DNA of 64,000 nucleotides from Chelonoidis abingdonii (Eukaryota > Chordata > Testudines > Testudinidae). Position 1 is the first letter of the stretch; each line of letters opens with the position of its first letter. Under the pieces are notes generated by a model. It had not been told where the DNA came from, ran no database searches, and worked only from the letters and a program-made list of their open reading frames with translations. Location of the stretch: NCBI RefSeq assembly GCF_003597395.2, contig NC_133777.1, positions 6,671,509-6,735,508 of the forward strand, given 5' to 3'. The position numbers and the translations under genes are program-made. Of this stretch, positions 13,626 through 25,300 are shown in pieces.

Positions 13626-13827
13626 ACTCACTCCTAGCACTGGAGCAGTGATTCATACCAAGGGCTGAGTGACCTGTTAGCCAGTTGTGAGAACTGTTTG
13701 CATTAACAGATTGTGATTTTTATGTTTACAGGCTTGGAGAGTGATGCATTGGGGGGGCACCAAAGGGCCTGAATTCAAATCTCACAAAGGGCTGAGAACC
13801 TTTGCAGCTGGTTGCATTGAGACAAGC

Positions 13828-14100
13828 TCATAGCCTTTCAGGCCAGAAGAGACCATCACGATCATCTTGTCTGCCCTCCTGTAGGTTCCAGGCCACAGAA
13901 CTTCACCCACCTACTCCTGTAATAGACCCCTAACCTCTGGGTGATTCACTGAAGTTCTCAAACCTTGATTTAAAGACTTCAAGTTACAGAGAATCCACAA
14001 TTTCCTCTAATTCAAAGCAGATCCTAGATGATCTTTTCTGCATCTGTTCCAGTTTGAATTCATCTTTCTTAAACCTGGGAGACCTGAACTGCACAAGGTG
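13828..14100 (-). mobile_element. CR1 LINE 3' end
   Basis: Reverse-oriented CR1 3' end: CTCATAGCCTTTCAGGCCAG, AAGAGACCATCACGATCATC, TTGTCTGCCCTCCTG, then a non-coding 3' region. Confidence 0.65.
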
Positions 14101-14102
14101 TT

Positions 14103-14345
14103 CCAGCTCATGTCATCCGAGGAAGGTCTAATGTGTCCAGCTCTTCTCCATCCTTAGAGAGCTCTTTGTTCACTCTTCACGATGCCACTTTGGTCTCGTT
14201 TCAGGGTTGGGTTAGTGTGCAGGTGCTGGGTGGTGTTGGTGGCCTGAGAGATACAGGTCAGACGATATCTAGTGGGTCCCTTCTGGCCTTAAATTCTATG
14301 ACACATTACAATCAAAATCCACTCCACCACACAGCCCCTTGCCAC
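14103..14345 (+). mobile_element. CR1 LINE 3' end, first copy of a duplicated block
   Basis: Ends with CCCTTCTGGCCTTAAATTCTATGA, here quoted as CCCTTCTGGCC and TTAAATTCTATGA, the CR1 terminus in forward orientation. About 40 bp beyond the terminus are also shared with the copy at 17691-17935. Confidence 0.65.
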
Positions 14346-14600
14346 TTCATATTGGCAATACCACCCAACTTAGTGTCCTCTGCCAATTTGATTAACATTC
14401 TTCCACTTTTTGTGCCATGGTCATTAATGAAAATGTTAAATAAGATTGGTCCCAGGACCAATCCAGCAGGAACTCCCTTGAGCTGGACAGTGAACCTTTC
14501 AGGATGACCCACTGAAGTCTCCCCTTAACTAGTTCCTTACCCATCTTTCGAGTCTCGTGTTAATCTGTACCATCTCCAATTTCACTAATAATTTCCCAGG
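14345..14600 (-). mobile_element. CR1 LINE reverse transcriptase fragment
   Basis: On the minus strand the frame reads GVPAGLVLGPILFNIFIND, then LAEDTKLGG, matching the non-LTR reverse-transcriptase block GVPQGS.LGP..F and the [FY]ADDT catalytic block. The catalytic motif is degraded (AEDT for ADDT) and the fragment is short, so it is inactive. Confidence 0.75.
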
Positions 14601-14888
14601 TAGAAGCTGTTACAGCCACACTGTTATATGAAGAACAACAGGGACAAGCTTAAATGGGCAGTTTTGTGCTCTTCTCTCCTGTTAGTGAACCTGCAGCAGC
14701 TTGCACCTGCTCCAGACTAATGGAATCTGTGGCCTTGGCTCTAATGCAGTGGGTATTTATTATGCCAAGTCTTCAAAAAGCAAGGGCTTAATTGCAAATT
14801 ACAATCAATAACCCACACAGGTTGACCTCCACATTTAAAACATGTCACCCGAAAAATTCAATAGTATGTGCAGGCAAGCAATCCTCAT

Positions 14889-15065
14889 AGAATATCAGGG
14901 TTGGAAAGGACCTCATCTAGTCCAACCTCCTGCTCAAAGCAGGACTAATTCCCACTCAGATTTTTACCCCCGTTCCCTAAATGGCCCTCTCAAGAATTGG
15001 GCTTACAACCTTGGGTTTAGCAGGCCAATGCTCAAACCACTGAGCTATCCCTGCCACCTCATCTC
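14889..15065 (-). mobile_element. CR1 LINE 3' end
   Basis: Starts TCATAGAATATCAGGGTTGG and AAAGGACCTCATCTAGTCCA, followed by CTCCTGCTCAAAGCAGGAC, a classic reverse-oriented CR1 tail. Confidence 0.75.
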
Positions 15066-15484
15066 AGCAGCCTCCTGAGCCACCTCTGCTACAAAGGAGT
15101 TTCACAGGCCTAAAGTGCTTGGGGTGACCCTTGTCACGGTTTGAAACAATTAAGTTGTCACGGCAAGACCGTGACTGTTATATACTGCCCCTGCAGTACT
15201 TTCAATCTCACCAGGATGGCAGTAGCAAAGAGAGCAGAGGAGAGCCCATGGTTGTAACTGTCTCACTGAATTCAGCTACACTGGTTTGAGTCAAGTCCCT
15301 TTTTACTACCTTGCAAATGATTCCTGGCTAAATTAAATGATCAAAGGAGCATTTGGCCAATCAAAGGTGCTTGATTGCCTGGAACATGCACAGCCCTCTA
15401 GTTTTGAGCAGAATATGCTTCAAGCCGCAACCCGTTCCAGGATGACAATCTTGAGGGAGTGACTGGTGGACTGAAACTGAAATC

Positions 15485-15580
15485 AGACTCATCAACATGT
15501 AGAGCTAAAAGGGACCTCGAGCAGTCATCAAATCCAGCCCCCTGCGTTGAGACAGGACTAAGCAAAACTAAAAAACGCTG
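15485..15580 (-). mobile_element. CR1-like LINE 3' end fragment
   Basis: AAAAGGGACCTCGAGCAGTC, then AATCCAGCCCCCTGCGTTGA and GACAGGACTAAGC resemble a diverged CR1 tail. Confidence 0.5.
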
Positions 15581-16113
15581 GAGTTCGTTGACTTTCTAGG
15601 GTACATAGACCATCAGAAGAGGAGGCTGGGAACTGCGTTTAAAGGGATAGCTTAACTTTACATTTGAGTTGTATTTAGTTTGACAGTGGGCAGTTGTATT
15701 TTGCAGATTATGTACGTATACTGGGAGACAAATGGGAGCATTCTATTATAATTAATCTGTCTCTTCCCTCAACTTACTGTATGGCCTTGGGAAAGTCTAA
15801 CACTCTGGCCCTCTGCAATCTCCTGTGTAACGAGGGCTAACAATCTCTCCCTTTTGTGAAATGCCACACTTGGCCTTTGAGCAACATGCAGAAGCAACTT
15901 TAAAACACACACCTAATCTTTCTGTGAAGCAGATAAGGGCTAACAACAGAGATTCTTTCATTCAGTACTGAAGTGCAGCTGCTTCTGGGGTGGAATGCAG
16001 CAATAACACCCTGTAATTAGGGCAAGACACTGAGGAATACCACATCCCGTTGAAACTGCAAGGGAAGGATGCAGGGAGACTGTAACGCCATGTCATTTGG
16101 CCAAAATACCCTA

Positions 16114-16173
16114 TTTGTGCTTAATGATACCACCCTGTTTTTCCAAGGGACTGGTGGTATCATTAAGCACAAA
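16114..16173. repeat. 21-bp perfect inverted repeat
   Basis: TTTGTGCTTAATGATACCAC(C) at 16114-16134 is exactly complementary to 16153-16173, with an 18-nt loop; weaker pairing continues outwards. Confidence 0.95.
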
Positions 16174-17690
16174 TGGTATGAGATGTACAACTGTAATCTT
16201 ACAAGAGCCTGCATATAAACACAAAACACAGCCCTTCACTGTTATAGGTTATGAGGTTCTGCTGCTTCTAACCTGAGGGTTGTAATTCAAATGTTCAATT
16301 ACTCACAAGAGATTTTAAGTAAACTGCCTCATGAGTATCTACCACTCTATATGGGAACCTCTGCACGGAAGCTGAGCGCGTGCTTCCCAGCTCAGAGACA
16401 CCAGAGTACACTCCCCAGGGGTCCAGTTGGGTTTGTACTTAGGCCGCCAGCCCAAGCTGCGACACTATTATTTTTACTGTGCTAGGCTGAGCAGAGCTAG
16501 CCTGTGTACTGAAGTTGGGAAGCATGGTCCCAACTGTTGTGTAGAAATGCCCAATCCCCACTTTGCAAGAGTACCTCCTTCCTCACTGAAGGTCCCGCAA
16601 AACATTCTTGAAATGTACTGGGTTTTGCCTTCAATTTCCATGGGCAAGGAGGTAACTAGGGGTCTGATCCAACTCCCAGTGGAAATCAATGGAACCTTTC
16701 CATTTCCTTCAATGAAAACTGCTGGGTTGATGTTAAATTGTTTGCAAGAATCTAATCTTCCCCTGCAGATAATTAAGCACTTCAGGATTCCCAGTAAAGG
16801 TTCTATATGTAGATCTTCAGCCCAATGTGCTCTCACAGCTGATACTAAACTGTAATGCTTGCAGTAAACATGGGCTGCAGTTAATCTGAAAAGATGGAAA
16901 CACGTAAAAAAAAAACCCCGTATTTCCAGCTGAGTGACAGTGACCCATGCTTACTCAAGTGCCCATGCATACAGCAGAATTAGCTGCTCTTGATCTGTTT
17001 CTGTTTTCTTCCCTGCCAAGCTTAATCAAAGTTCAGCTGCTTTATACACTTGGCCTATGATGGGGGGAAAAATGATTGGCTTTCCCAACTATAAGGAGAC
17101 TAGCTCAGATAACTTGACAGTGGTTCCAGTAGTGATCCAACAGATTATTACATTTGAGACAACCAGCTAATTTAAGATAGATGTAATGATTAGTCTTCTG
17201 TTAACCACAGCAAGTTTGGGGTGTTTTTTTTTAAGCTTTACAATGTGAGTTTTAACAAGCTATTTTGAACATTTTTGTTCCCTCTCCTCCTCCTGTTTGA
17301 GGAAGACGTGCAGTTCAGCATTCTATCAAGTCAGGCACATGCTTTCCTCCATTGTCCTTGTTTAGTAGCTAAACGCCAGCACCCCTGAAACAGTTAAAAA
17401 TGAAACAAGAAAAGCTCTGTCATGGTGTCTTGGCCTGCGCAACCTTCACAGGAAATTGAAAGGGTGAGTCAATGTGCTGGAACAGCATCCCACTCAATTA
17501 GCAGAGAGAAGTGCATGCATTAGAAAGCCAGCTCAGGCATAATGCAGCTAATTTGGAGATTTTTCTCCAGTAGCTTCTACCTGAGCCCTGATTCCCTCTG
17601 CATTCCAGCTGTGAGCAAAATCATTAACATAGAAGGTAATCTACAAAGCTCAGAGTCACCTTTGTGGCTTGGTTCTTGTTTAATTTATCC

Positions 17691-17935
17691 ATGTCAGCCA
17701 AGGAAGGCCTAATGCATCCAGCTCTTCTCCATCTGTAGAGAGCCCTTTGTTCACTCTTCACGATGGCACTTTGGTCTCATTTCAGGGTTGGGTTAGTGTG
17801 TAGGTGCTGGGTGGTGTTGGTGGCCTGAGAGATACAGGTCAGACTAGATACCTAGTGGCTCCCTTCTGGCCTTAAATTCTATGACACATTACAATCAAAA
17901 TCCACTCCCCCACACAGCCCCTTGCTATCTCAGTT
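17691..17935 (+). mobile_element. CR1 LINE 3' end, second copy of a duplicated block
   Basis: Near-identical (a little over 90% by eye) to 14103-14345, including the same sequence after the CR1 terminus (CACATTACAATCAAAATCCA). Confidence 0.65.
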
Positions 17936-18886
17936 GGCCAAAAGGGAGGGAGAGGGGTGACGAAGCAAGTGTTCCCATGTCTACTTCGAGAGAAAAGTGT
18001 ATAATTTACAAGAAATAGCAACTTTTATTTTCTTAAATAAAACGCTTCTTGCCATTTCATCTTTAGTCAGTTTAGGAGGAGCACGAAGGAGGTGCTTGGG
18101 GTCACAGGACCTAGCCCTCAAACCAGGCTTCATGGTTCAGAATTCTGCGTTGGGACTGAGCTATTTTATCAGAAAAAAGTAAAAGCTATTGGAGGCTCTT
18201 GCTCACGGAAAGAAGGAGCCGGTATCTAGCAGACACTATAAACTGTTAGCAACAACATTTAATAAAGCATGATTAGAAAAATCCAAGTTTTCTGATGGAA
18301 GATCTCCATTAAGAAGCACTATTGTTCATTTATTATAGCCAAAAAAGGCCACAGCATAGAATGGGATTTGAGCCTGAATAGCTATTTCTATGATTTAGGA
18401 GCTGTGGATGCATGATTTAGAGACAAGTGGTGTCCAGACAACTATACCTCAGGTACTATGGCAGAAAAGGTGGAAGGAGAAGGCAGAGGTTTCCCACTAG
18501 GAATCTCCTAATGCCATCTTTCTGACCTGTGACATGGACAGAAATGAATCCTCTTGGTGCTCTTCTAGGATGTAGCTATGGCACCTGTGGCCTGGCCATG
18601 TGTCAATCCCATTGTTAATAGGGATGCACTTTCCAGCTCTCTCAACAGTACTGATTGGATCAGGACACCCTATCGGCTATGTCAGAGGGTTAACAAGAGG
18701 CATGAAATATTGGTTTTAAATTTGATAGAGTGGGACTTTCAAAAGCTCAGCCTAGGACTGTCTCAGAGGTGGGAGACTGCTGTCTAAAGCCACTGAGGTG
18801 CAGAACTAAGAAACCCGTGGACAGCAAGAAAGGCTGTGAATTCTAGCAGCCCTTGTATTGGGCGAGCGCAGAAGGGAAAGGTTTGC

Positions 18887-18892
18887 TTTAAT
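18887..18892 (-). terminator. Candidate DRG2 polyadenylation signal
   Basis: ATTAAA on the minus strand, about 490 bp after the DRG2 stop. I noticed no nearer AATAAA or ATTAAA in this orientation, and the spacing gives a plausible 3' UTR length. Confidence 0.4.
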
Positions 18893-19380
18893 GACACACT
18901 TATATTAAAGGACAGGAATGTCCAATGAATGGCAGGTAACATCTCTCAGTGCTGGTATCAATGGCACCAAGAGAAGAGTCATATTTGCATGGAGAAATCC
19001 ACAGATTCCGATTGACTGAGAAAGCTGGTATAACAGACAGACATGTATGTGAAATCTGCAGTGGTACAGGAGGCCGCCGGGGAGACAATTCTCTTCTCAT
19101 CATAACAAATGGGCTTCAGGATCCAACTTTTAGAGATGCTAGGCAAGGTAGCTTGCTTGCACGAAATGTCACAAGATGGGAATTCCCTCGTCTCCCCCAT
19201 CCCCACCTGTTATAATGTATCCTTAGTCTCTTCCCATCTCCAATGGAACAAGCTTCATGGAAGCCTACGTAGCTTTGGAGCACATATTCCTTTTTTTGGC
19301 TTTTATACGGTCACAATAAGTCAGTTCTGATTCTTCAGCCTAAGGCAGGGTCAGGCACCAGTGAGCAGTGGCTAAGAAGG

Positions 19381-22300
19381 TTATTTCTTGACAATCTGGA
19401 TGACATCTTCGTGCTCCATCAAATGAGTTAATCCTACTCTTTGAGGACTGTATTTTGTGCTGGTTCCCTTTAAACCAGGAGAAAGCAAATTGAAACGTGT
19501 TAGGAGCGGACACTTCAAATACAGGCAAATCAAATTCAGAGAGTATTAGTCACTTACCCACACCAAGGCGTATTTGAACTGGCTGGCTAACGTTCTGTGA
19601 ATTCGATGGCACTGCAATAAGACAGTGTGTGACAGTCAAAGGATAATGCTTCAATATATATCTGCCTCTATTCTATCCCGGTTCTTAAACTATGCCCCTC
19701 ACTGTGGTGTCTGAGCACCTGAAAATTAGACTTGAAAACACTGTTTTGATTATTAGCGCCAACTAATCATGCCTCCCAAGACAAGAAGAGGAGATTTTCC
19801 CCAGATTTCCAGTACCCACTGCTGTCTTCAATTAACATCAAGCCACTACAGACAGGAACACCTTGGGTCCACGCTGTATACTGCAAAGGCAACTACAGAG
19901 CCACATTCAAAAATGCAGAAAGAGCATAAAGTAAATGTACTAGAATCATGTTTTCTCCATACAAAGTTCCCAGGAATAGCATCACAAAAGTCACATTTCC
20001 CTCTGCTTGTTCACTGAACTCTATTAAGTTACCTTTGTGACGTTACACCCCATATTCTTTATAGAAACATGGTTATGATATGAACATGGACTAAGATATA
20101 TTTTATGCAAGATGGGTCTTGTAAGGTATCATTGGAAAGGTTAAGATTTACTGAATGTGATCATCCAATTTGTCTTGCTTGTATCATTTCTGTATCTAAA
20201 GTCAGGAATACTGATTATGTAACAATTACAACTGTGTGTGTATTTGGGAGACACCCACCAGACAACCAGCCATCACAGCCTTGATGGGCCATTAGGAAGA
20301 AACAATAAGACTGTGAAGATACTAATCTCTCTCCTTCCTGAGAGGTGTCCTGGGATATAGCTGTGACACTACAAGGTCAGGTGGTCCTGTCACCTGGTAC
20401 TAAATACCACCTTGGACACTGCTGGTACTTTTCCTCTGTAGGCGGATGGGGATCAAACAAAGGTTTCCCACCTTAGGTAAATCCTTTTAAAGACTGGGGA
20501 GAGGGTTAATCTGGACTCTCCTCCACTGCCTACCCAAGAAGAAAGACGGCTGAAAATACCTGAAGAGACAAAGGAACACACCTGTGGGAAAGGCAGGGGC
20601 GAGTCCAGACTGAGATAGGGGTCCAGTCTTTAAGAAGAAATAACTGGAACTCTAAGCTATAGAAACTCTGCAACTTGCCTACAACAACATTTAGGGTGAG
20701 AAATTACTTCTTGAAAGGAGTCTCTAAGATTTTAAGGTTAGTATGCCTGTTTTGTTTTATCTGCTCAATAATTTGCTTTGCTCTGTTTGCTATCCCTTAT
20801 AATCACTTAAAATCTGCCTTTTATAGTTAGTAAATTTGTTTTGTTTATTATTAAAACCCAGTTTGCGCTATTTCTAACTGGGGGTGGGAGGAGGAGGAAG
20901 TTGTGCACGTCTCTCTTCACATTGAGAGGGCGAATTTTTATGCACTTGCATTGTGCAGATCTTTCTATATAGCACAAGACAGTACTATTCTTGTTTATTC
21001 CACAAAGGGGGTGTGCACGTGAGTGCTGAGAGAATCCCCTCACACAGAGCTGACTTCAATCTGCGTCTGCAGCTGGGTGTGGCCCTACACACGCTGCAAG
21101 AGACTGTGGAGCCTAATTCAGCAAAACAGTGAGAGGGAATCCAGGCTAGTGGAGCAGGAAGGGCTCAGTGAAACCCCAGTACATCAGGTGGTATGCCAGA
21201 AGCAGGGGTGGGGTGGTGTCCAACCCATCACAACCTTCATCACCTTTTATCTAGTAAAAATGTTTGTAAAGTACATTACCAGGAAAGAAATATTTGTTTC
21301 TATACCTTAGTTAGACCAAGCTAAGGAATGTTAATGGGCAACAAATCATCATCATGTGTTTTTTCATAGGATGACCTGAAATATACAAAATCCTACCAGC
21401 AGTCTCGGGTAAGAAGTTTGCTTTGGACTCAGTGCTGTTCTACCACCAGAGAAAGATGTTTCTTTGTGTTATTTACTTACCACATGCTCTACAGAAGCCC
21501 CTTTCCGGAGAATAATGGCATCTGTGAAGTCTGGTCTCTCTAGAGAGCACAGAAAAACGAGGGAAAAGATAACTTCGCTTTCCCGATCACTGTCCTTTAA
21601 CATAATCTGACAATGCATTTGATTATGTACAACTCCTTGAATCCCCCCCTGCTCCTGTTACACCTGACAGCAGGCTGGCATACAAAGCAGCCATTCACCT
21701 GAGTTATACTGCCTACTTAGCTCCATACACACTCCAGTGGGAAGAAATACAAACTGGCTACTTACCCTGGACTTTTAAAGACCAATACACTGAATCAATT
21801 CATAATCTTCAAAGATAGTACTTCCAAGATTTGATTTACTCTCTCTCAGGTACCAAAGGTATTTCCTTCTATACTAAAACAACAAGGAGTCAGGTGGCAC
21901 CCTAAAGACTAACAGATTTATTTGGGCATAAGCTTTTGTGGGTAAAAAATCCTCACTTCTTCAGATAAGCTTTCATGGGTAAAAATCCTCACTTATGTGC
22001 AAATAAGTGGGACTGCTGAAAGAACCTGAAGGGATAAAGGAACAAACCTGAAGGGAAAGGCAGGGGTGAGTCCAGACAGACAGGGGTCCAGTCTGTAAGA
22101 ATAACTGGAACTCACAGCTACAGAAACTCTGCATCCTGCCTAATTCAACATTTAGGGTGAGAAATTACATTTTGCAATCTCTTTCTTTAGTGAATCAAGC
22201 TTAGTTGAGTGTGTTTTATTTGCTTAGTAATCAGCTCTGGTCTGTTTGCTATACCTTATAATCACTTAAAATCTGTCTTTTGTAGTTAATTAACTTATTT

Positions 22301-25300
22301 CTTGTTTATAACATAACCTAGTTTATATCTGAGGGGTTCAAGAAGCTGTGCATCTCTCTCCCCACATTGAGAAAGAGTGTGAATTTTTATGAGCTTGTGC
22401 TGTGCGGATTTTTCTATCCAGACCAAGACAATATACCTTTGGGTCTGCACTCCATGGCAGGTGGGCACGCGAGTGCTGAGGCAAAGGCCGATCTCTGTGT
22501 CTGTCTTTCTGCAGCTGGGTGGGGCCCTGCCTGGGGGTGTGCTAGAGGAGGCTTAAGAGCCTGGCTCAGGAAGACAGGTTAAAGGGGGCCCAGGCTGGCG
22601 GAACAGGCAGCTCAGTGGTATCTCAATATATCAGCTAGCACCTTAAAAGGGGGCAACCCATCACACCAACTTCCCATTGACAGCCAATAGGAGTTGGGAA
22701 CATAGTGTCCAACTCCCATTGTACTCCTGAAAATTTCCCCCTTGGACTCTTCTTTTGCCAGTCAGTGTTTTGCTTACGTCCTCTCTTCTTAGTGAAGATA
22801 CAGGTAAGCGCCAGGTACTCCCACAGCTTCTCCAGTAAATAGTCCAGGTTCAGCTTCATCCCACAGCTGCAAAACACCACAAACATCTCGGCTTAGTGTA
22901 ATTCTATTCCACAAAGAGCAGCCCAAATTTCGTCTTACTTGGAATCCACAAAGAAGTGTGATCGCGAAGCCTATTAAATGCTAGATGACAAGGTGAAGCT
23001 TTCTGATGGGTCAGTATGGGAAAACAGACAATGCTTTCCAGAAGTACACCAGCTTCAAAATGGCAGAACCCATCAGTTTCATTGAACAGATAACATAACA
23101 TAACTACTGCAAAGACCTGGTTCATGCCTGGTGTGAGGCAGCTTATAGCAGATTTTCCTCTCTCTGTGAATAGAGGCCACTAAATATTTTGTTAAAAATG
23201 ACAGGGTACTTGCTGAGTTTCACTCTCAGCCAGAGCAGCTAAGTGGTGTGCCAAGGAGTGCGCCCCTCTTTGGGACAGCAAAGGAAGAAGGTATTAATGA
23301 AATGTAAACCAACTTCCCTTAGTGTACAGCCTGCAGGAGGCGTGGATTGACAGGCCTATAAGCTCTTACCTGATCACAACACTGTTGGGTCTCCTAGCCA
23401 GACGATCTACTTCTTCCATAGATATCTGGTCAATCTTGTTATAAACCTGACTCAAAAGGGAAAAGAATATATTGACTTTAGAAAGTCAATTCAAGTGACA
23501 CTGCAAACAAATACGAGACGTACAAGTAGTTATGAGGTTCTGCAGTTTCCAGTCCTCGCAGACATACAATAATGAAATGCTGGGGCTTGTTAAAATATGT
23601 GGCTCTTATCGATATTGATCAAAGATTTTTGGTAAATTGTTAAAGTTCATAAGTCTCAAAATTACTGATAAGTTTTCCCATTTTAACATTCTTTCCTTTG
23701 GGGTCACCCTCTGGTGTTTGTTCTGGGACCTAATTATAAGAATCCAAAACATTATCAAAAGGGGCCCCTGAAACAAAAGGTGAATCTATAGTGCACTAAG
23801 GCTGCACGCATACAGACACCATGGTTGTTAGAGGAAATCAGCCACGGAACTTTGAGCACCAAAACACAGGTCTCTACACCGCCTGCGCTAAAAGAGGAAT
23901 GATCAGCTGTAGGTAGCCTGCTACTACAGTCACTGGGGTCAGCCACAAGAGGGCGCTGGAATCATGTGCTAAACCAGCATATTACACAAGCACTCTGGCC
24001 ATGGCTAAACTGGCGCTTTACAGCGCTGAAACTTTCTCACTCAGGGGTGTGAAAAAAACACCCCAGAGCGCTGCAAGATACAGCGCTGTAAAGTTCCAGT
24101 GTAAACAGTGCCGCAGCGCTGCGAGGGCGGCTCCCAGCACTGCAAGCTAATCCCCACAAGGAGGTGGAGTAAGTGCAGCGCTGGAAGAGCTCTCCCAGCG
24201 CTGGTGCTGCGACCACCCTCACACTTCAAAGCGCTCCCGTGGCAGCGCTTTGAAGTTTCAAGTGCAGCCATACCCTCTGTTAGCACATGCGCAACAGGTT
24301 AACTAGAAGTTTTATGACAAGTGGTTTTCACACAGAGCGATTCTCTCAATGCAAGAGGTCAAGATCATTCTATATTTAGGACCTCAATCCTATGCTGTCC
24401 CATTAATTATACAGAAATAAGGCTGTTTCCGGGATACTCACATAAAGGCAGGGCATGTAGACTCTGTTACCGACAATCACATCGATAAACTCATCAGGAG
24501 AACAATCTTCTCTAAACAGAACCTCTGCATTGAAGATTTCTGAGGTGGACATCATTAAGGCCAAACATCCTTTCTTGGCTAAATACACGGGATAGGCACA
24601 ATGGGCAGGATTTGTTTAATTTTGTATAATGGGGGCTGCTCAGATGACACCCCCCCCCCAAAACAAACAAACAAACAAACCCCAAAAACCAAACTCCTCC
24701 TACTGCTTTTAACCACACCATCACTCTGTTGGCATGAACACCTTGCTCTGGAATTTGTATTGAAGATACAATCCCATTCTAGGTCACCATCACCTAGTGG
24801 GCTGTGGATCTGACGTGTGGATGGTGGTCAAGACAAGTGGTTTCTGGAGGTTGCCCCTTTCTGAGCTCCCCTTCAGGAAAGGATACTGTACTCATGGAGG
24901 ATGAGCTGCACCAGCTTCTCGGAGCACTGGGTCAGCGTGACAGTCGAGTTAAAGGAGATGCCCCCACCCTTCTTTGGCTGGATGAACAAAACAAAGAATC
25001 TTAAAAAATTCTGTAAGATGTAAAGTCCACGTTATCTGTGACACAACAAAAGGGACAGGCACAGAGGAATTTCTGCTTCCATTGGATGAGCACAGGCACA
25101 GAGGAATTTCTGCTTCCACTGGATGAACACACACAAACCCATGGCTGTGCAGGGCCACTGGAAAGGCTCACCTTGAAGTAGATGTTTGGTTTGCATTTGT
25201 TCAGCCGGATTCCTACAGATTCCAATTCCTTCTCCAAGAGAGACCTGCACAGACATTGCAAATTAGTTGTTGGTACACTGGACTTCACGCAAGAGGAACA

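Larger units (their letters stand above)
15581..18886. other. Intergenic, mostly unique sequence
   Basis: Apart from the CR1 copy at 17691-17935 and the hairpin at 16114-16173 I see nothing. In human the MYO15A gene would start in this position relative to DRG2; no motor-domain exon is visible here. Confidence 0.4.

Noticed and set aside
20036..22665. Paired LTRs of one provirus
   Set aside because: The second copy is 5'-truncated and the intervening 0.8 kb contains a DRG2 exon and a Penelope tail, with no retroviral coding sequence.
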